Below, piece by piece: positions 18,786 to 27,764 of a stretch of 64,000 bases of DNA. The notes beneath the pieces are model-generated. The model saw nothing but the letters and a program-made list of their open reading frames with translations, was not told where the DNA came from and ran no database searches. Numbering within the stretch: position 1 is the stretch's first letter; each line of letters starts with the position of its first letter. The DNA comes from Apilactobacillus bombintestini (GTDB taxonomy: Bacteria; Bacillota; Bacilli; Lactobacillales; Lactobacillaceae). A program made the position numbers and the translations under genes. The stretch is from the NCBI RefSeq assembly GCF_003627035.1, contig NZ_CP032626.1, positions 868,001 through 932,000 on the forward strand, written 5' to 3'.

Positions 18786-20348
18786 TTTTGCATATTCAAT
18801 TGATCTAACTTCTCTAATAATTGTAACCTTAATATGACCAGGATATTCCATATCCTCTTCAATCTTATTCTTAATATCTCTAGCTAAAACAACTGCTTGA
18901 GTATCAGAAACTTTTTCTGGTTTAACAATCACTCTTATTTCACGTCCAGCTTGAATAGCATAACTCTTTTGGACTTCATCAAAGCTATCACTAATAGCTT
19001 CTAAGCTCTCCAATCGGTGAACAAAGCTCTCAAGAGATTTACTCTTTGCACCTGGTCTAGCATTTGCAATCTTGTTTGCAATATTTACTAACTCAGAAAT
19101 AATGTATTTAGGTTCATTTCCATCAATATCTGATGAAACTGAATCAATAACTACAGGGCTTTCTTTAAACTTCTTAGCTAAATCTACCCCAAGTTCAATA
19201 TGTGAACCTTCAATTTCATTATCAGCAGAGCGACCAATTTCGTGCAATAATCCTGCGCGTTTAGCTAGTACGACATCTTCACCTAATTCGGCAGCTAAGA
19301 CTCCTGACAACTTCGCAACTTCAATAGAATGGTTCAAAACATTACGACCACGATAAATCTTAAACTTCAATTTACCAATCATCATAATCATTTCAGGATT
19401 CATAGAATGAATTCCTAAATCGAATACAGTTTCTTCACCAATTTCTTGAATTTTTTCATCAAGTTCTCGACGACTTTTTTCCACCATCTCTTCAATTCTA
19501 GCAGGATGGATTCTACCATCCTTAATTAGACTTTCCAAAGCCATCTTAGCAACTTCACGTCTAATTGGATCAAATCCACTCAATACAACCGCTTCAGGAG
19601 TATCATCAATAACTAAATCAATTCCAGTTAAAGTTTCGAAGGTTCTAATATTTCTACCTTCTCTACCAATAATTCTTCCCTTCATGTCATCATTAGGAAG
19701 ATTTACAACTGAAACTGTAGTTTCGGATACAATATCTGCAGCGCTTTGTTGAATAGCTTCAATCACCAGATTCTTGGCGTTTTCAGATGATTCTTTACGA
19801 GCGAGATTATAACTATCCTTCACCATCTTAGCACGTTCATCAGCTAATTCATTCTTAGTTTCGCTAATAATTAAATCTTGTGCTTCTTTTTGTGAAAGTG
19901 AAGAAATACGTTCTAACTCTACTTGACGTTGTTTAACTAGCGCATCGGCTTGCTGTTGCTTTTGTTCAAGTTCTTTTTGGTTGGAATTAAGCTTTTCTTC
20001 TCTACGATTCAAAGAACCTTCACGTTTATCAAAAGCGTCGTCTTTACGATCTAAAGAATCTTCTCTTTGGATCAAACGATTTTCTTGACGTTGTACTTCA
20101 ACTCTTCTTTGCTTAATTTCTTTTTCAATGCTAGAACGATAACGGTTACTCTTTTCTCTAGCTTCCAGAATTGCTTCTTTAGCTGAAGTTTGAGCTTGTC
20201 GCTTAGCATCTTCCAAAATATCTTGTGCACTCTCGTGAGCCTTTGATAATTTCTTATCAACTATCTTTTTATTAGATACTGTACCCACAAGAATTCCAAT
20301 CACAAAAGCAGCGATGATTGCGAGGATTATAGGTAATAAATAAGTCAT
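18783..20348 (-). CDS. rny: RNase Y homologue with degenerate HD nuclease domain
   Basis: A 521-residue RNase Y homologue of normal length: N-terminal membrane anchor (about 3-25), long charged coiled coil (about 30-190), KH domain (about 210-275, [19 protein letters not shown]) and HD domain. RNase Y is the membrane endoribonuclease that starts mRNA decay in many Firmicutes. The HD domain is altered: the canonical HDIGK is HEIGR (His369-Glu370, codon 19239-19241), the canonical ASHHGD is SSDIDG (Asp407-Ile408), and the conserved Asp of AADALS is Asn425. The first His (NHSIEVA) and EGSH remain, and the C-terminal YPGHIKVT region is well kept. I infer weak or no nuclease activity, perhaps a scaffold role. 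The ATG at 20348 follows GGAGG by 12 nt. Confidence 0.9.
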   Translation of the reverse strand: MTYLLPIILAIIAAFVIGILVGTVSNKKIVDKKLSKAHESAQDILEDAKRQAQTSAKEAILEAREKSNRYRSSIEKEIKQRRVEVQRQENRLIQREDSLDRKDDAFDKREGSLNRREEKLNSNQKELEQKQQQADALVKQRQVELERISSLSQKEAQDLIISETKNELADERAKMVKDSYNLARKESSENAKNLVIEAIQQSAADIVSETTVSVVNLPNDDMKGRIIGREGRNIRTFETLTGIDLVIDDTPEAVVLSGFDPIRREVAKMALESLIKDGRIHPARIEEMVEKSRRELDEKIQEIGEETVFDLGIHSMNPEMIMMIGKLKFKIYRGRNVLNHSIEVAKLSGVLAAELGEDVVLAKRAGLLHEIGRSADNEIEGSHIELGVDLAKKFKESPVVIDSVSSDIDGNEPKYIISELVNIANKIANARPGAKSKSLESFVHRLESLEAISDSFDEVQKSYAIQAGREIRVIVKPEKVSDTQAVVLARDIKNKIEEDMEYPGHIKVTIIREVRSIEYAK

Positions 20349-20426
20349 AGGCTTATTGCACCTCCACATCATCTTATTGTAATTAAATTGTTCATTAAAC
20401 AGTACTAACAAAGTCAGCACTACTAT

Positions 20427-20455
20427 ATTTTAAATTTTACTAGTGAAAGTGTCAA
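20427..20455 (-). promoter_or_regulatory. Promoter of rny
   Basis: Minus-strand TTGACA (20450-20455), 17-nt spacer and TAAAAT (20427-20432), downstream of the recA terminator. The leader before rny is about 70 nt. Confidence 0.85.
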
Positions 20456-20475
20456 CTCATCTATACCGTTTAGAC

Positions 20476-20506
20476 AAATAAAAAGAGCCTTTCGGCTCTT
20501 TCTTAT
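20476..20506 (-). terminator. Terminator after recA
   Basis: AAGAGCC, loop of four, GGCTCTT, then a T-run on the minus strand; it overlaps the last codons of recA. Confidence 0.9.
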
Positions 20507-21549
20507 TTGTCTTCTTTAGACTTATCTTCAGTTTCTTCTGACTTGTTTTCGTCATCATCATCGCCCATACCATAAGCAGCACGGACCTTCTTATTGATTT
20601 CGTCCATTTTATCAGGATTTTCGGATAAGTATTTCTTAGCATTTTCACGACCTTGACCAATACGTTCATCACCGTATGAGTACCATGAACCTGCTTTATC
20701 AATAATATCCTTTTCTACGGCCATGTCGACAAGTTCACCAGTTTGGGAAATACCTTCACCGTACATAATGTCAACTTCGGCACGTTTAAATGGAGGAGCT
20801 ACCTTGTTTTTGGCAACTTTGATCTTAGTACGGTTACCAATAATATTAGTACCGTCTTTAATTTGTTCAGCTCTTCTAATTTCAAGTCTAATAGTTGAAT
20901 AGAACTTCAAAGCTCTACCACCAGGAGTAGTTTCAGGATTACCAAACATAACCCCAACTTTTTCTCTAATTTGGTTAATAAATAATGCAATTGTTTTAGT
21001 CTTGTTAATTGAACCAGAAAGCTTACGAAGTGCTTGTGACATCAAACGTGCTTGTAAACCAACGTGAGCGTCACCCATTTCACCTTCAATTTCAGCTCTT
21101 GGAACTAATGCAGCAACAGAATCAACAACTACAATATCAATAGCACCACTGGAAACTAAAGCATCACAAATTTGTAATCCTTGTTCACCAGTATCTGGTT
21201 GTGATAATAGTAAGTCATCAATATTTACACCTAGATTAGTTGCGTATACTGGGTCCAATGCATTTTCAGCATCAATATATGCAGCAGTTCCACCTTGTTT
21301 TTGTACTTCGGCAACTGCTTGTAGAGCAATAGTAGTTTTACCAGAACTTTCAGGTCCATAGATTTCTACAATTCTTCCACGTGGAAAACCACCAACACCT
21401 AGAGCATTATCTAGTGCAAGTGAACCAGTAGGAATTGTGGAAATTTTGGTATCTCCACGATCACCCATTCTCATGATTGAACCTTTACCGAATTCTTTTT
21501 CAATTCGTTTTAAAGCTCCATCAAGAGCTGCTTTACGTTCATCAGCCAT
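20503..21549 (-). CDS. recA: Recombinase RecA
   Basis: A 348-residue RecA, the DNA strand-exchange ATPase and SOS co-protease. Walker A GPESSGKT is at 65-72; the L1/L2 DNA-binding region and the [22 protein letters not shown] segment region are intact, and the acidic C-terminal tail ([13 protein letters not shown]) is typical. GGGAGG lies 7 nt before the ATG. It has its own promoter and a LexA-type operator upstream, within a conserved pgsA-cinA-recA order, and a terminator after it. Confidence 0.98.
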   Translation of the reverse strand: MADERKAALDGALKRIEKEFGKGSIMRMGDRGDTKISTIPTGSLALDNALGVGGFPRGRIVEIYGPESSGKTTIALQAVAEVQKQGGTAAYIDAENALDPVYATNLGVNIDDLLLSQPDTGEQGLQICDALVSSGAIDIVVVDSVAALVPRAEIEGEMGDAHVGLQARLMSQALRKLSGSINKTKTIALFINQIREKVGVMFGNPETTPGGRALKFYSTIRLEIRRAEQIKDGTNIIGNRTKIKVAKNKVAPPFKRAEVDIMYGEGISQTGELVDMAVEKDIIDKAGSWYSYGDERIGQGRENAKKYLSENPDKMDEINKKVRAAYGMGDDDDENKSEETEDKSKEDK

Positions 21550-21585
21550 TCAATGACCTCCCTTTTCTTATCAATCTATATTTAT

Positions 21586-21614
21586 ACTATACTAATGTAT
21601 TTTGAAAAAAGCAA
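21586..21614 (-). promoter_or_regulatory. recA promoter
   Basis: Minus-strand TTGCTT (21609-21614), 17-nt spacer, TATAGT (21586-21591) in the gap between cinA and recA. Confidence 0.82.
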
Positions 21615-21622
21615 GCTAAAAC

Positions 21623-21636
21623 AGAACAAAAGTTCG
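21623..21636 (-). promoter_or_regulatory. Putative LexA (SOS/Cheo) box upstream of recA
   Basis: The minus strand reads CGAACTTTTGTTCT, matching the Gram-positive LexA consensus CGAACNNNNGTTCG at all but the last base. It lies 2 nt past the cinA stop and 8 nt upstream of the recA -35 element, so SOS control of recA is likely. Confidence 0.8.
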
Positions 21637-21638
21637 TA

Positions 21639-22109
21639 TTATTTTTTATATTCTGCTTCAATCATTTTTAGTGCCATAGCAACAGACTGTTCACGAACAG
21701 ATTCTCTATTTCCATCAAACAAACATTTTTTAGCAAAAGTTTTATGATCTAAATAATCAATTCCTATATATACAGTTCCTGCTGGATTTCCTTCTAGACT
21801 ATCTGGACCTGCGACACCGGTGAATGATACACCGACGTCTACTCCCATTTTCTTCTTAGATTGTTTTGCCATCCATTCAGCAACTTCACTAGAAACTACC
21901 CCGTAGGTATTAATAACTTCAGTTGGTATATCTAACAAACTAGCTTTAGCTTCATTTGAATAAGTGACAAAGCCACCAGAAAAGATAGCTGAAACTCCAG
22001 GTACACTACCTATGGTAGATTGAAACATCCCTGCTGTTAAGCTTTCTGCACCAGTTATAGTAATGTCTTTATCAATTAATTTGTTAACTACAGAAGTATC
22101 AAATTTCAT
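21639..22109 (-). CDS. CinA C-terminal domain protein (PncC-type nicotinamide-nucleotide amidase)
   Basis: A 156-residue stand-alone CinA C-terminal domain. This domain, as in Escherichia coli PncC, deamidates nicotinamide mononucleotide to nicotinate mononucleotide in NAD salvage. The catalytic segment GAESLTAG near residue 19, GGFVTYSNEAK with Tyr and Lys, and GVAGPDSLEGNPAGTVYIG are intact. The gene has its own ATG and GAGGAG site. Most lactobacilli carry a full-length CinA of about 410 residues at this locus; here the N-terminal COG1058 (MoaB/CinA-like) domain is missing and no remnant is seen in the 42-nt gap to pgsA. Confidence 0.9.
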   Translation of the reverse strand: MKFDTSVVNKLIDKDITITGAESLTAGMFQSTIGSVPGVSAIFSGGFVTYSNEAKASLLDIPTEVINTYGVVSSEVAEWMAKQSKKKMGVDVGVSFTGVAGPDSLEGNPAGTVYIGIDYLDHKTFAKKCLFDGNRESVREQSVAMALKMIEAEYKK

Positions 22110-22151
22110 AAATAATTCTCCTCTTCCAAACTAAGTAAACGAAATTTTAGT

Positions 22152-22739
22152 TTATTCAAAAGAATCAGAAAAGATGGAACGACTCTTAATAAAGTATTCA
22201 GCACCTGAGTAAACAGTAAAGAACAAGCATACATATAGTAAAACAGTTCCTATACCAACGCCTACAAAAGGAATGTATAGAAAATCGTTTAGTAGTAATA
22301 ATATGATAGATAGCATTTGGCTAAATGTCTTAATTTTACCAGGCCATGCAGCTGCAATTACCTTTCCATCATTTTCAACAACTATCAATCTTAAACCTGT
22401 AACTGCCAATTCACGACAAACAATTACTGCTGCAACCCATGCTGGGACATAACCAAATGAAACTAAAATAATGAAGGCAGACATAACAATCATCTTATCA
22501 GCTAAAGGATCAGCAAATTTACCAAAGTTCGTAACTAAGTGTTGTCTTCTAGCTATTTGTCCATCCAAGAAATCAGTTATACATGCAGCTGCAAAAATAA
22601 CTGCAGCAACAATTCTAGTAATTTGGATAGTAGTTCCTAGCCAAACTACAACTCCCATATTAATAGAACATGATAACAATAAAATAAATAGTGGAATCAT
22701 GCAGATTCTAATAAGTGTCAATCTATTAGGTAAATTCAT
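22152..22739 (-). CDS. pgsA: CDP-diacylglycerol-glycerol-3-phosphate 3-phosphatidyltransferase
   Basis: A 195-residue PgsA, the membrane enzyme that makes phosphatidylglycerol phosphate, the first committed step to phosphatidylglycerol and cardiolipin. The CDP-alcohol phosphotransferase motif DFLDGQIARR...GKFADPLADK at about 60-85 holds all the metal-binding Asp residues, and about five membrane helices are present. The ATG at 22739 (MNLPNRLT) follows GGAGG by 7 nt; the frame extends further upstream but without need. It is followed by cinA and recA. Confidence 0.95.
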   Translation of the reverse strand: MNLPNRLTLIRICMIPLFILLLSCSINMGVVVWLGTTIQITRIVAAVIFAAACITDFLDGQIARRQHLVTNFGKFADPLADKMIVMSAFIILVSFGYVPAWVAAVIVCRELAVTGLRLIVVENDGKVIAAAWPGKIKTFSQMLSIILLLLNDFLYIPFVGVGIGTVLLYVCLFFTVYSGAEYFIKSRSIFSDSFE

Positions 22740-22761
22740 TATTTTTCCTCCAAATTCAATC

Positions 22762-22788
22762 AAAAAAGGGCTTATAAAGCCCTTTTAT
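22762..22788 (-). terminator. Terminator after rodZ
   Basis: AAAAGGGCTT and AAGCCCTTTT form a stem with a three-base loop and a T-run on the minus strand, overlapping the rodZ stop region and lying ahead of pgsA. Confidence 0.85.
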
Positions 22789-23639
22789 TATTTATTAAAG
22801 TTCAATGTTAATTGAGCTGTTAAAGGTGTGTTCTTGTCTAACTTCAATTCAGTACCGTTAACATCAATCTTAGAACCTCTAACATTACCAAGTGAAATAA
22901 CTACCTTTTTAGCATTTTCAGGTAACTTGATATCTTTCTTGTTACCAGCCATTAAGGAGCCTTGGTATATTTGCTTGCCATCAACTGTTACTGATGACCA
23001 TGCTCTGTCAGAAGCCTTTAAGTTAACTGTGTTGGCTTTTTTTGCACCCTTAACATTGTATTCAGTAGCACTAACTTCTTTAATTGTTGTTTTGGCTTTC
23101 TTGCTCTTTTGTTTTGCTGGTTTCTTATTCTTCTTTACAGAACTAGAAGTTTCTGAAGAACCAGTAACTGAAACTGAGCTGCTACTGATGCTAGTTTGTG
23201 ATGAATTATTTGTATGTACGACTACACCCCAAACTACGCAAACTACAATAATTATTCCAATTACAATTCCAGCAGTTGGAATTAATTTACGCAATGAATC
23301 ACGCTTTTGTTCACGATTGCTGTCAGCAATACGTCTACTAAAGTTATCCCCTGAAACAGTTTCTTCATATTCAGGACTTTGGGTATCTGGCAAATCTTCA
23401 TCATGTTCGTTCAACAATTCTGTACCGTCAACTCCAACTGTATCAGCGAATTGTTTAATAAAAGCACGAACGTAAAAATCACCAGGAAGTTCATCGAAGT
23501 TTTCTTGTTCAATGGCTTCAAGATAATGCTTTTGAATTTTGGTAGTCTTTTGAATGTCATCTAAGGATAATCCTTTAGCAACACGTGCATCATGTAGTGA
23601 CTTACCAATTTCTACTTGTTTTCCTTTATTATTTTCCAT
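22788..23639 (-). CDS. rodZ: RodZ-like cytoskeletal membrane protein
   Basis: A 283-residue bitopic protein of the RodZ type. The N-terminal helix-turn-helix (SLHDARVAKGLSLDDIQKTTKIQ, about 10-60) binds MreB in characterised members; one membrane helix lies at about 118-142, followed by a Ser- and Lys-rich extracytoplasmic linker and a C-terminal DUF4115 domain. RodZ links the MreB cytoskeleton to the elongasome. The ATG at 23639 is 8 nt after GGAG. The placement between the M16 peptidase pair and pgsA is the usual Bacilli order. Confidence 0.88.
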   Translation of the reverse strand: MENNKGKQVEIGKSLHDARVAKGLSLDDIQKTTKIQKHYLEAIEQENFDELPGDFYVRAFIKQFADTVGVDGTELLNEHDEDLPDTQSPEYEETVSGDNFSRRIADSNREQKRDSLRKLIPTAGIVIGIIIVVCVVWGVVVHTNNSSQTSISSSSVSVTGSSETSSSVKKNKKPAKQKSKKAKTTIKEVSATEYNVKGAKKANTVNLKASDRAWSSVTVDGKQIYQGSLMAGNKKDIKLPENAKKVVISLGNVRGSKIDVNGTELKLDKNTPLTAQLTLNFNK

Positions 23640-23712
23640 AAAAATTACTCCACTTATCATTATTTTTACGTTTCAAGTATATCATAATTCTCATTATAAA
23701 CTAAATTTATCT

Positions 23713-24972
23713 CTAATTATTTTTAGGTAAAATCATATTAACTACTGTGTTGTCAACATTTATGAATTTTTTACCGAAATCAATTAAATCATTTAATGTT
23801 AATGACTGTATAATCTCAATTTCATCATATAAATTAGCATAATTATGATCAGAACTTCCAATATTATTAGCAATGGTTTCTATCGAATTCATCATTGAAA
23901 TATGTTGTCCAATTTCTTCTTTTTGCATTAATTCGAATTCTTTTTGTGAATGACTTAATAGTTCTTCGAAATCTGACAAAATATTTTTAATGTTTTTCAC
24001 AAGTAAATCTGCTTTATCAGTTTCACCTGCGATGATAGCAAAGTTAAATTGATCTTCACAATCAAAATCAAACCCAAATGAATCATCAATAATTCCTTGA
24101 TCATAAAGTTTTTCATAAATTGGAGAACCTTCTGTAAATAATAGTTCCAGTAACAAGGATATAGCTAATTCATATCTTAAATTGCCATTATATTTTGAAC
24201 CACCTTTAATTCCAATTGCTACCTTAGGTCTAATCACGTCCATATGATTTATAACACTTGGATTAATTTGATTAGATGAAATTGTATATGGTTCAACTGG
24301 TTTACGGTCCTCAAAAGTTTTCTTATCTTGATTGTCTTTTGTCCATTGATAAATTTCTTCTGGTTTTACATTTCCCACAACTGTAAGTTGCATATTACTT
24401 GGTTGATAGAAATGATTATATGAGTCATATAAATCTTGAACTGTAATTTTATCGATAGAATCAGCTGTACCTGCAATATCTACATTTAATGGTGTGTCAG
24501 GAAACATGTTCTGAATGGTTTTAAAATACAACACCGCACCTGGATCATCATCGTACATGCTGATTTCTTGTCCTATAATCCCCTTTTCTTTTTCCACCTT
24601 TTTGGCATCAAAATAAGGATCTTGCACGAAATCTAGTAATACATTTAAATTCTCTTTTACTTTGTCAGTAGTAGAAAATAAATAACTAGTTTTGTTAAAA
24701 CTAGTAAATGCATTTGAAGAAGCACCATATTCGGAGAATAAATCCATGGCATCATAATCTTTTTTATCAAACATCTTGTGTTCTAAAAAATGTGCTATAC
24801 CTGCTGGATAAGTCTTATCTCCAATATTTCGATTAATGGATCCATACTTAGTAGATAATGTGGCAAAAGTTTTATGAAAATCTTTCTTCGGAATTACTGC
24901 TATCGAAAGACCATTATCTAATTCATCAGTATAAATACATTCATTAAACTTTTCATACTTAGTAACTTTCAT
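23713..24972 (-). CDS. M16 family zinc peptidase (YfmH-like)
   Basis: A 419-residue M16 (insulinase/pitrilysin) peptidase. The inverted zinc motif HFLEH near residue 57 and the downstream Glu in GQEISMYDDD are intact, so this is the catalytic half of a pair. Homologues YfmH/YfmF and AlbE/AlbF process peptides or are encoded close to rodZ and pgsA in Bacilli. The ATG at 24972 starts 1 nt after the stop codon of the partner gene, so the two subunits are translationally coupled. Substrate unknown. Confidence 0.9.
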   Translation of the reverse strand: MKVTKYEKFNECIYTDELDNGLSIAVIPKKDFHKTFATLSTKYGSINRNIGDKTYPAGIAHFLEHKMFDKKDYDAMDLFSEYGASSNAFTSFNKTSYLFSTTDKVKENLNVLLDFVQDPYFDAKKVEKEKGIIGQEISMYDDDPGAVLYFKTIQNMFPDTPLNVDIAGTADSIDKITVQDLYDSYNHFYQPSNMQLTVVGNVKPEEIYQWTKDNQDKKTFEDRKPVEPYTISSNQINPSVINHMDVIRPKVAIGIKGGSKYNGNLRYELAISLLLELLFTEGSPIYEKLYDQGIIDDSFGFDFDCEDQFNFAIIAGETDKADLLVKNIKNILSDFEELLSHSQKEFELMQKEEIGQHISMMNSIETIANNIGSSDHNYANLYDEIEIIQSLTLNDLIDFGKKFINVDNTVVNMILPKNN

Positions 24973-24973
24973 T

Positions 24974-26245
24974 TTACATCCGCCCATCTAAAAAGAATAC
25001 TGAATTTAGTTGAACTTTTTTGGCAACGTTAGCAATATCATTTATAGAAACTGCTTTAACTCGTTCTACCCATTGTTGATAATCAGAATTTCTGCCTAAT
25101 AAGCTGTTTACAAATGATTGTTCCATGCTTTGTCTTGGACTATCTAAGACAGCCATTTTTGCATTGATCATCTCTGATTTAATGTTATTTAAAGTTTCTA
25201 AATCAACAAGAGCATTACTAATATTTTCTAATTCTTGGTTTACTATATCTATGACCTTGTCTTTGTTCTTATAATCTATACCAGCACTAACCATCATAAA
25301 ACCATTAATGGAATTATAAATACTATTTGCATAATATGCCAAGCTATTCTTTTCTCTTACATTTTTAAATAATTTAGATTGTGGAGTACCACCAAAAACA
25401 GCATTAAATATTATTGCTGCCATAAAATTATCATCATCAAAGAAAACTGGTAAATTATATCCCAAGTTAAGGTAACTTTGTGATGAAGTAATCCTTTGAG
25501 TCACACTTTCAACTTTTTTAGTAGATTGGTTATTTCTTAATGGTTCAATTTCATAAATATCTTTTCTATTAGTTATTTCAAAATTGCCGAATAATTCATA
25601 AATTGAATTAACATCGACATCCCCAATAACTGAAACAATCATATTGTCATTGTTTATACAATTTTGATAATAATCATATTCATTAGAAGAAGTTAGTTCA
25701 TCATAGTCACTAACTTTTCCAAATAAGAAATTTCCTCGGCTAGGACAATTTTTAAAATACATTTCCTTTAATTTTATAGAACCCAAATATTGTTTATCAT
25801 CAGGAATAGATGCAACATATTTTTTCATGTTAGCAAGTTGAAGATTAAAAGTCTTATCGTCAAAATGATCATCGTTTGCTAAAGGTTTAAAAACTACACT
25901 ATATAAAAATTCAATAGCATGTTTTAATAAATCATCTTGACCATCTACATAACGAGGATTAGGAATACTTAGATTAATTCTTAAAATAGATAAATTACCA
26001 TATCTTAAAATATTGGTTCCAAAGCTAGCTCCATACATTGCTGACAAGTGACGAGCCAATTTAGATTGGGAAGGATAATCAGAATTGCTAGTTTCTAATA
26101 ATTGAGCTAAAACTGCTCTTTTTGCGAAATTTTCCTCTTTAACCGGACTAATTAAATCAAACGTAAACGATATTGTTTTAAATTTTTGCGTAGGAATTAC
26201 ATTAATTCCCACACCATTTGATAGTTTTTTAAACAAAACATCCAC
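24974..26245 (-). CDS. M16 family peptidase-like subunit without zinc motif (YfmF-like)
   Basis: A 423-residue M16-fold protein that aligns with peptidase subunits but has LAQLLET where the zinc motif HxxEH would be, so it is the non-catalytic partner of the following gene, as in YfmF/YfmH pairs. The conserved YxYY region (SLAYYANSIY) and GMVSAGI-type segment are recognisable. The ATG at 26245 has only 1-3 nt after GAGGTGG; a TTG three codons later (26236) is better spaced, so the start is uncertain. It lies 2 nt downstream of an amino acid binding-protein gene. Confidence 0.85.
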   Translation of the reverse strand: MDVLFKKLSNGVGINVIPTQKFKTISFTFDLISPVKEENFAKRAVLAQLLETSNSDYPSQSKLARHLSAMYGASFGTNILRYGNLSILRINLSIPNPRYVDGQDDLLKHAIEFLYSVVFKPLANDDHFDDKTFNLQLANMKKYVASIPDDKQYLGSIKLKEMYFKNCPSRGNFLFGKVSDYDELTSSNEYDYYQNCINNDNMIVSVIGDVDVNSIYELFGNFEITNRKDIYEIEPLRNNQSTKKVESVTQRITSSQSYLNLGYNLPVFFDDDNFMAAIIFNAVFGGTPQSKLFKNVREKNSLAYYANSIYNSINGFMMVSAGIDYKNKDKVIDIVNQELENISNALVDLETLNNIKSEMINAKMAVLDSPRQSMEQSFVNSLLGRNSDYQQWVERVKAVSINDIANVAKKVQLNSVFFLDGRM

Positions 26246-26247
26246 CT

Positions 26248-27111
26248 CTAATTTTTCTTGTTAGTTAATTTTAACAATGGTGTTTTATAACGATTTCCAA
26301 ACCATTTTTGACAAATCTTCTTTAGTTCACCATTTTTAGCTAATCTATCTAGAGATTTGTTAATATAATTTCTTAGTTTCTTATCACCTTTACGCACACC
26401 AACACCAAATTGTTCTTGTGGGAATTTACCACTTATTACTTTGTATATATTTGGATTAGGTTGATGAGCAATATAGTAATTAGCATAGGTACTATCAATT
26501 AATAATCCACTAATTCGCCCATGATTTAAATCAATGAAAGCATTAGTAAAGGAATTATATAAGATTGGAGATTGTTTTTTAATATATTGCTTTAAAACTT
26601 TAGGTTGGTCATTTATGTCATTTAAACCAGATGATCCACCTTGTACACCAAGATATTTACCTTTCATATCCTTAAATTGATTTATATGTGATGATTTTAA
26701 AGATACTAGTTCTTGGTCATTAGAAAGATATGGTTTGGTAAAGTTAACTACTTTTTTTCTTTCTGGAGTAACAGAAAAGCCATTCCATATTAAGTCTATA
26801 GTGGTATTACGCAATTCAGTAACGTTCATTGACCAATCTATAGGCTGAAATACTGGTTTAATACCTGATCCTTTAAACACTGCTTTAGCTAAGTCCACAT
26901 CAAAGCCGGTAATATTACCTTGTTTGTTTTCATATCCCATTGGAACAAAAGTTACATCCAAACCAATAACTACATTCTTTTTCTTTTGTATAGTATTCCA
27001 ATTATCATGAACGTCTGCTTTCTTTGTAACGGAGGTACAGCCAGTTAAGATAATTGATAATATCAATACCACACCCGCAGCTTTTATAATGCGTGGCAAC
27101 TTAAAGTTCAT
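26248..27111 (-). CDS. Polar amino acid ABC transporter, substrate-binding lipoprotein
   Basis: A 287-residue solute-binding protein of the family 3 (polar amino acid) type. It has a lipoprotein signal with lipobox LTGC (Cys at about 25) and the signature IGLDVTFVPMGYENKQGNITGFDVDLAKAVF. The segment RNTTIDLIWNGFSVTPERK is typical of Lactobacillales homologues. Substrate cannot be read from the sequence. It is the third gene of a permease-ATPase-binding protein operon under a T-box leader, 3 nt after the ATPase gene. Confidence 0.9.
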   Translation of the reverse strand: MNFKLPRIIKAAGVVLILSIILTGCTSVTKKADVHDNWNTIQKKKNVVIGLDVTFVPMGYENKQGNITGFDVDLAKAVFKGSGIKPVFQPIDWSMNVTELRNTTIDLIWNGFSVTPERKKVVNFTKPYLSNDQELVSLKSSHINQFKDMKGKYLGVQGGSSGLNDINDQPKVLKQYIKKQSPILYNSFTNAFIDLNHGRISGLLIDSTYANYYIAHQPNPNIYKVISGKFPQEQFGVGVRKGDKKLRNYINKSLDRLAKNGELKKICQKWFGNRYKTPLLKLTNKKN

Positions 27112-27114
27112 TAA

Positions 27115-27753
27115 TTATTCCCCCTCTTTAAAAGGTTTAACTTCCTTCACTTTGTCAGATACTTGTTTTGCAAATGAGGTATCATGAGTAACTACTAATT
27201 GAGTTATATGTTGTTTCTTCAAATCAAGAATAATCTTTCCTACTTCTTCACTTAATCTAGGATCAAGTGCTGATGTAGGTTCATCATAACAAATAATTTT
27301 TGGATGCATTGCCAAGGTTCTCACGATAGCAACACGTTGTTTTTGACCACCAGATAATTGGTATGGGTACAAATCTTCTTTACCAGTTAAATCCAATTTA
27401 TCTATTAATACTTGGGCTTCTTTTTTAGCCGCTTCTTTACTTTTTTTCAAAACTAATTGGGGAGCTAAAATTATATTTTCCATTACAGTTAAATTAGGAA
27501 ATAATCCAAAATCTTGGAATACTACACCAATAACTGATTGTGAATCATCAGTAGGATCAAACTTCTTGCCATCAATATAGAATTCCCCAGAATCAGCTAT
27601 TTCTAACCCAGTTATACATCTTAACAATGTAGTTTTTCCGGCTCCGGATGGTCCAACTATCCCTAATATTTCATCATCTTGTACTCGTAAACTAGTGTCC
27701 TTGATGATAGTTTTACCTTGAAAACTTTTATTTAAGTTTTTAACTTCAAACAT
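27115..27753 (-). CDS. Polar amino acid ABC transporter, ATP-binding protein
   Basis: A 212-residue ABC ATPase: Walker A GPSGAGKTT near 34-42, Q-loop GVVFQDFGLFP, signature LSGGQKQRVAI, Walker B IICYDEPTSALDP and the switch His in VVTHDTS. Short form typical of the amino acid importers of the GlnQ/ArtP type. The start ATG is 6 nt after GGGGG. It sits 12 nt downstream of its permease gene. Confidence 0.92.
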   Translation of the reverse strand: MFEVKNLNKSFQGKTIIKDTSLRVQDDEILGIVGPSGAGKTTLLRCITGLEIADSGEFYIDGKKFDPTDDSQSVIGVVFQDFGLFPNLTVMENIILAPQLVLKKSKEAAKKEAQVLIDKLDLTGKEDLYPYQLSGGQKQRVAIVRTLAMHPKIICYDEPTSALDPRLSEEVGKIILDLKKQHITQLVVTHDTSFAKQVSDKVKEVKPFKEGE

Positions 27754-27764
27754 ATATTTACCCC

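Noticed and set aside
22828-23475. 215-residue open frame on the plus strand opposite rodZ
   Set aside because: It lies wholly antisense to a clearly coding rodZ gene, has no ribosome site and no recognisable domain; it reflects the codon bias of the complementary gene.
24974-26245. Loss of zinc motif in the first M16 gene as a degenerate enzyme
   Set aside because: M16 peptidases of this type normally occur as a pair with one inactive subunit, so the missing HxxEH is expected and not a finding.
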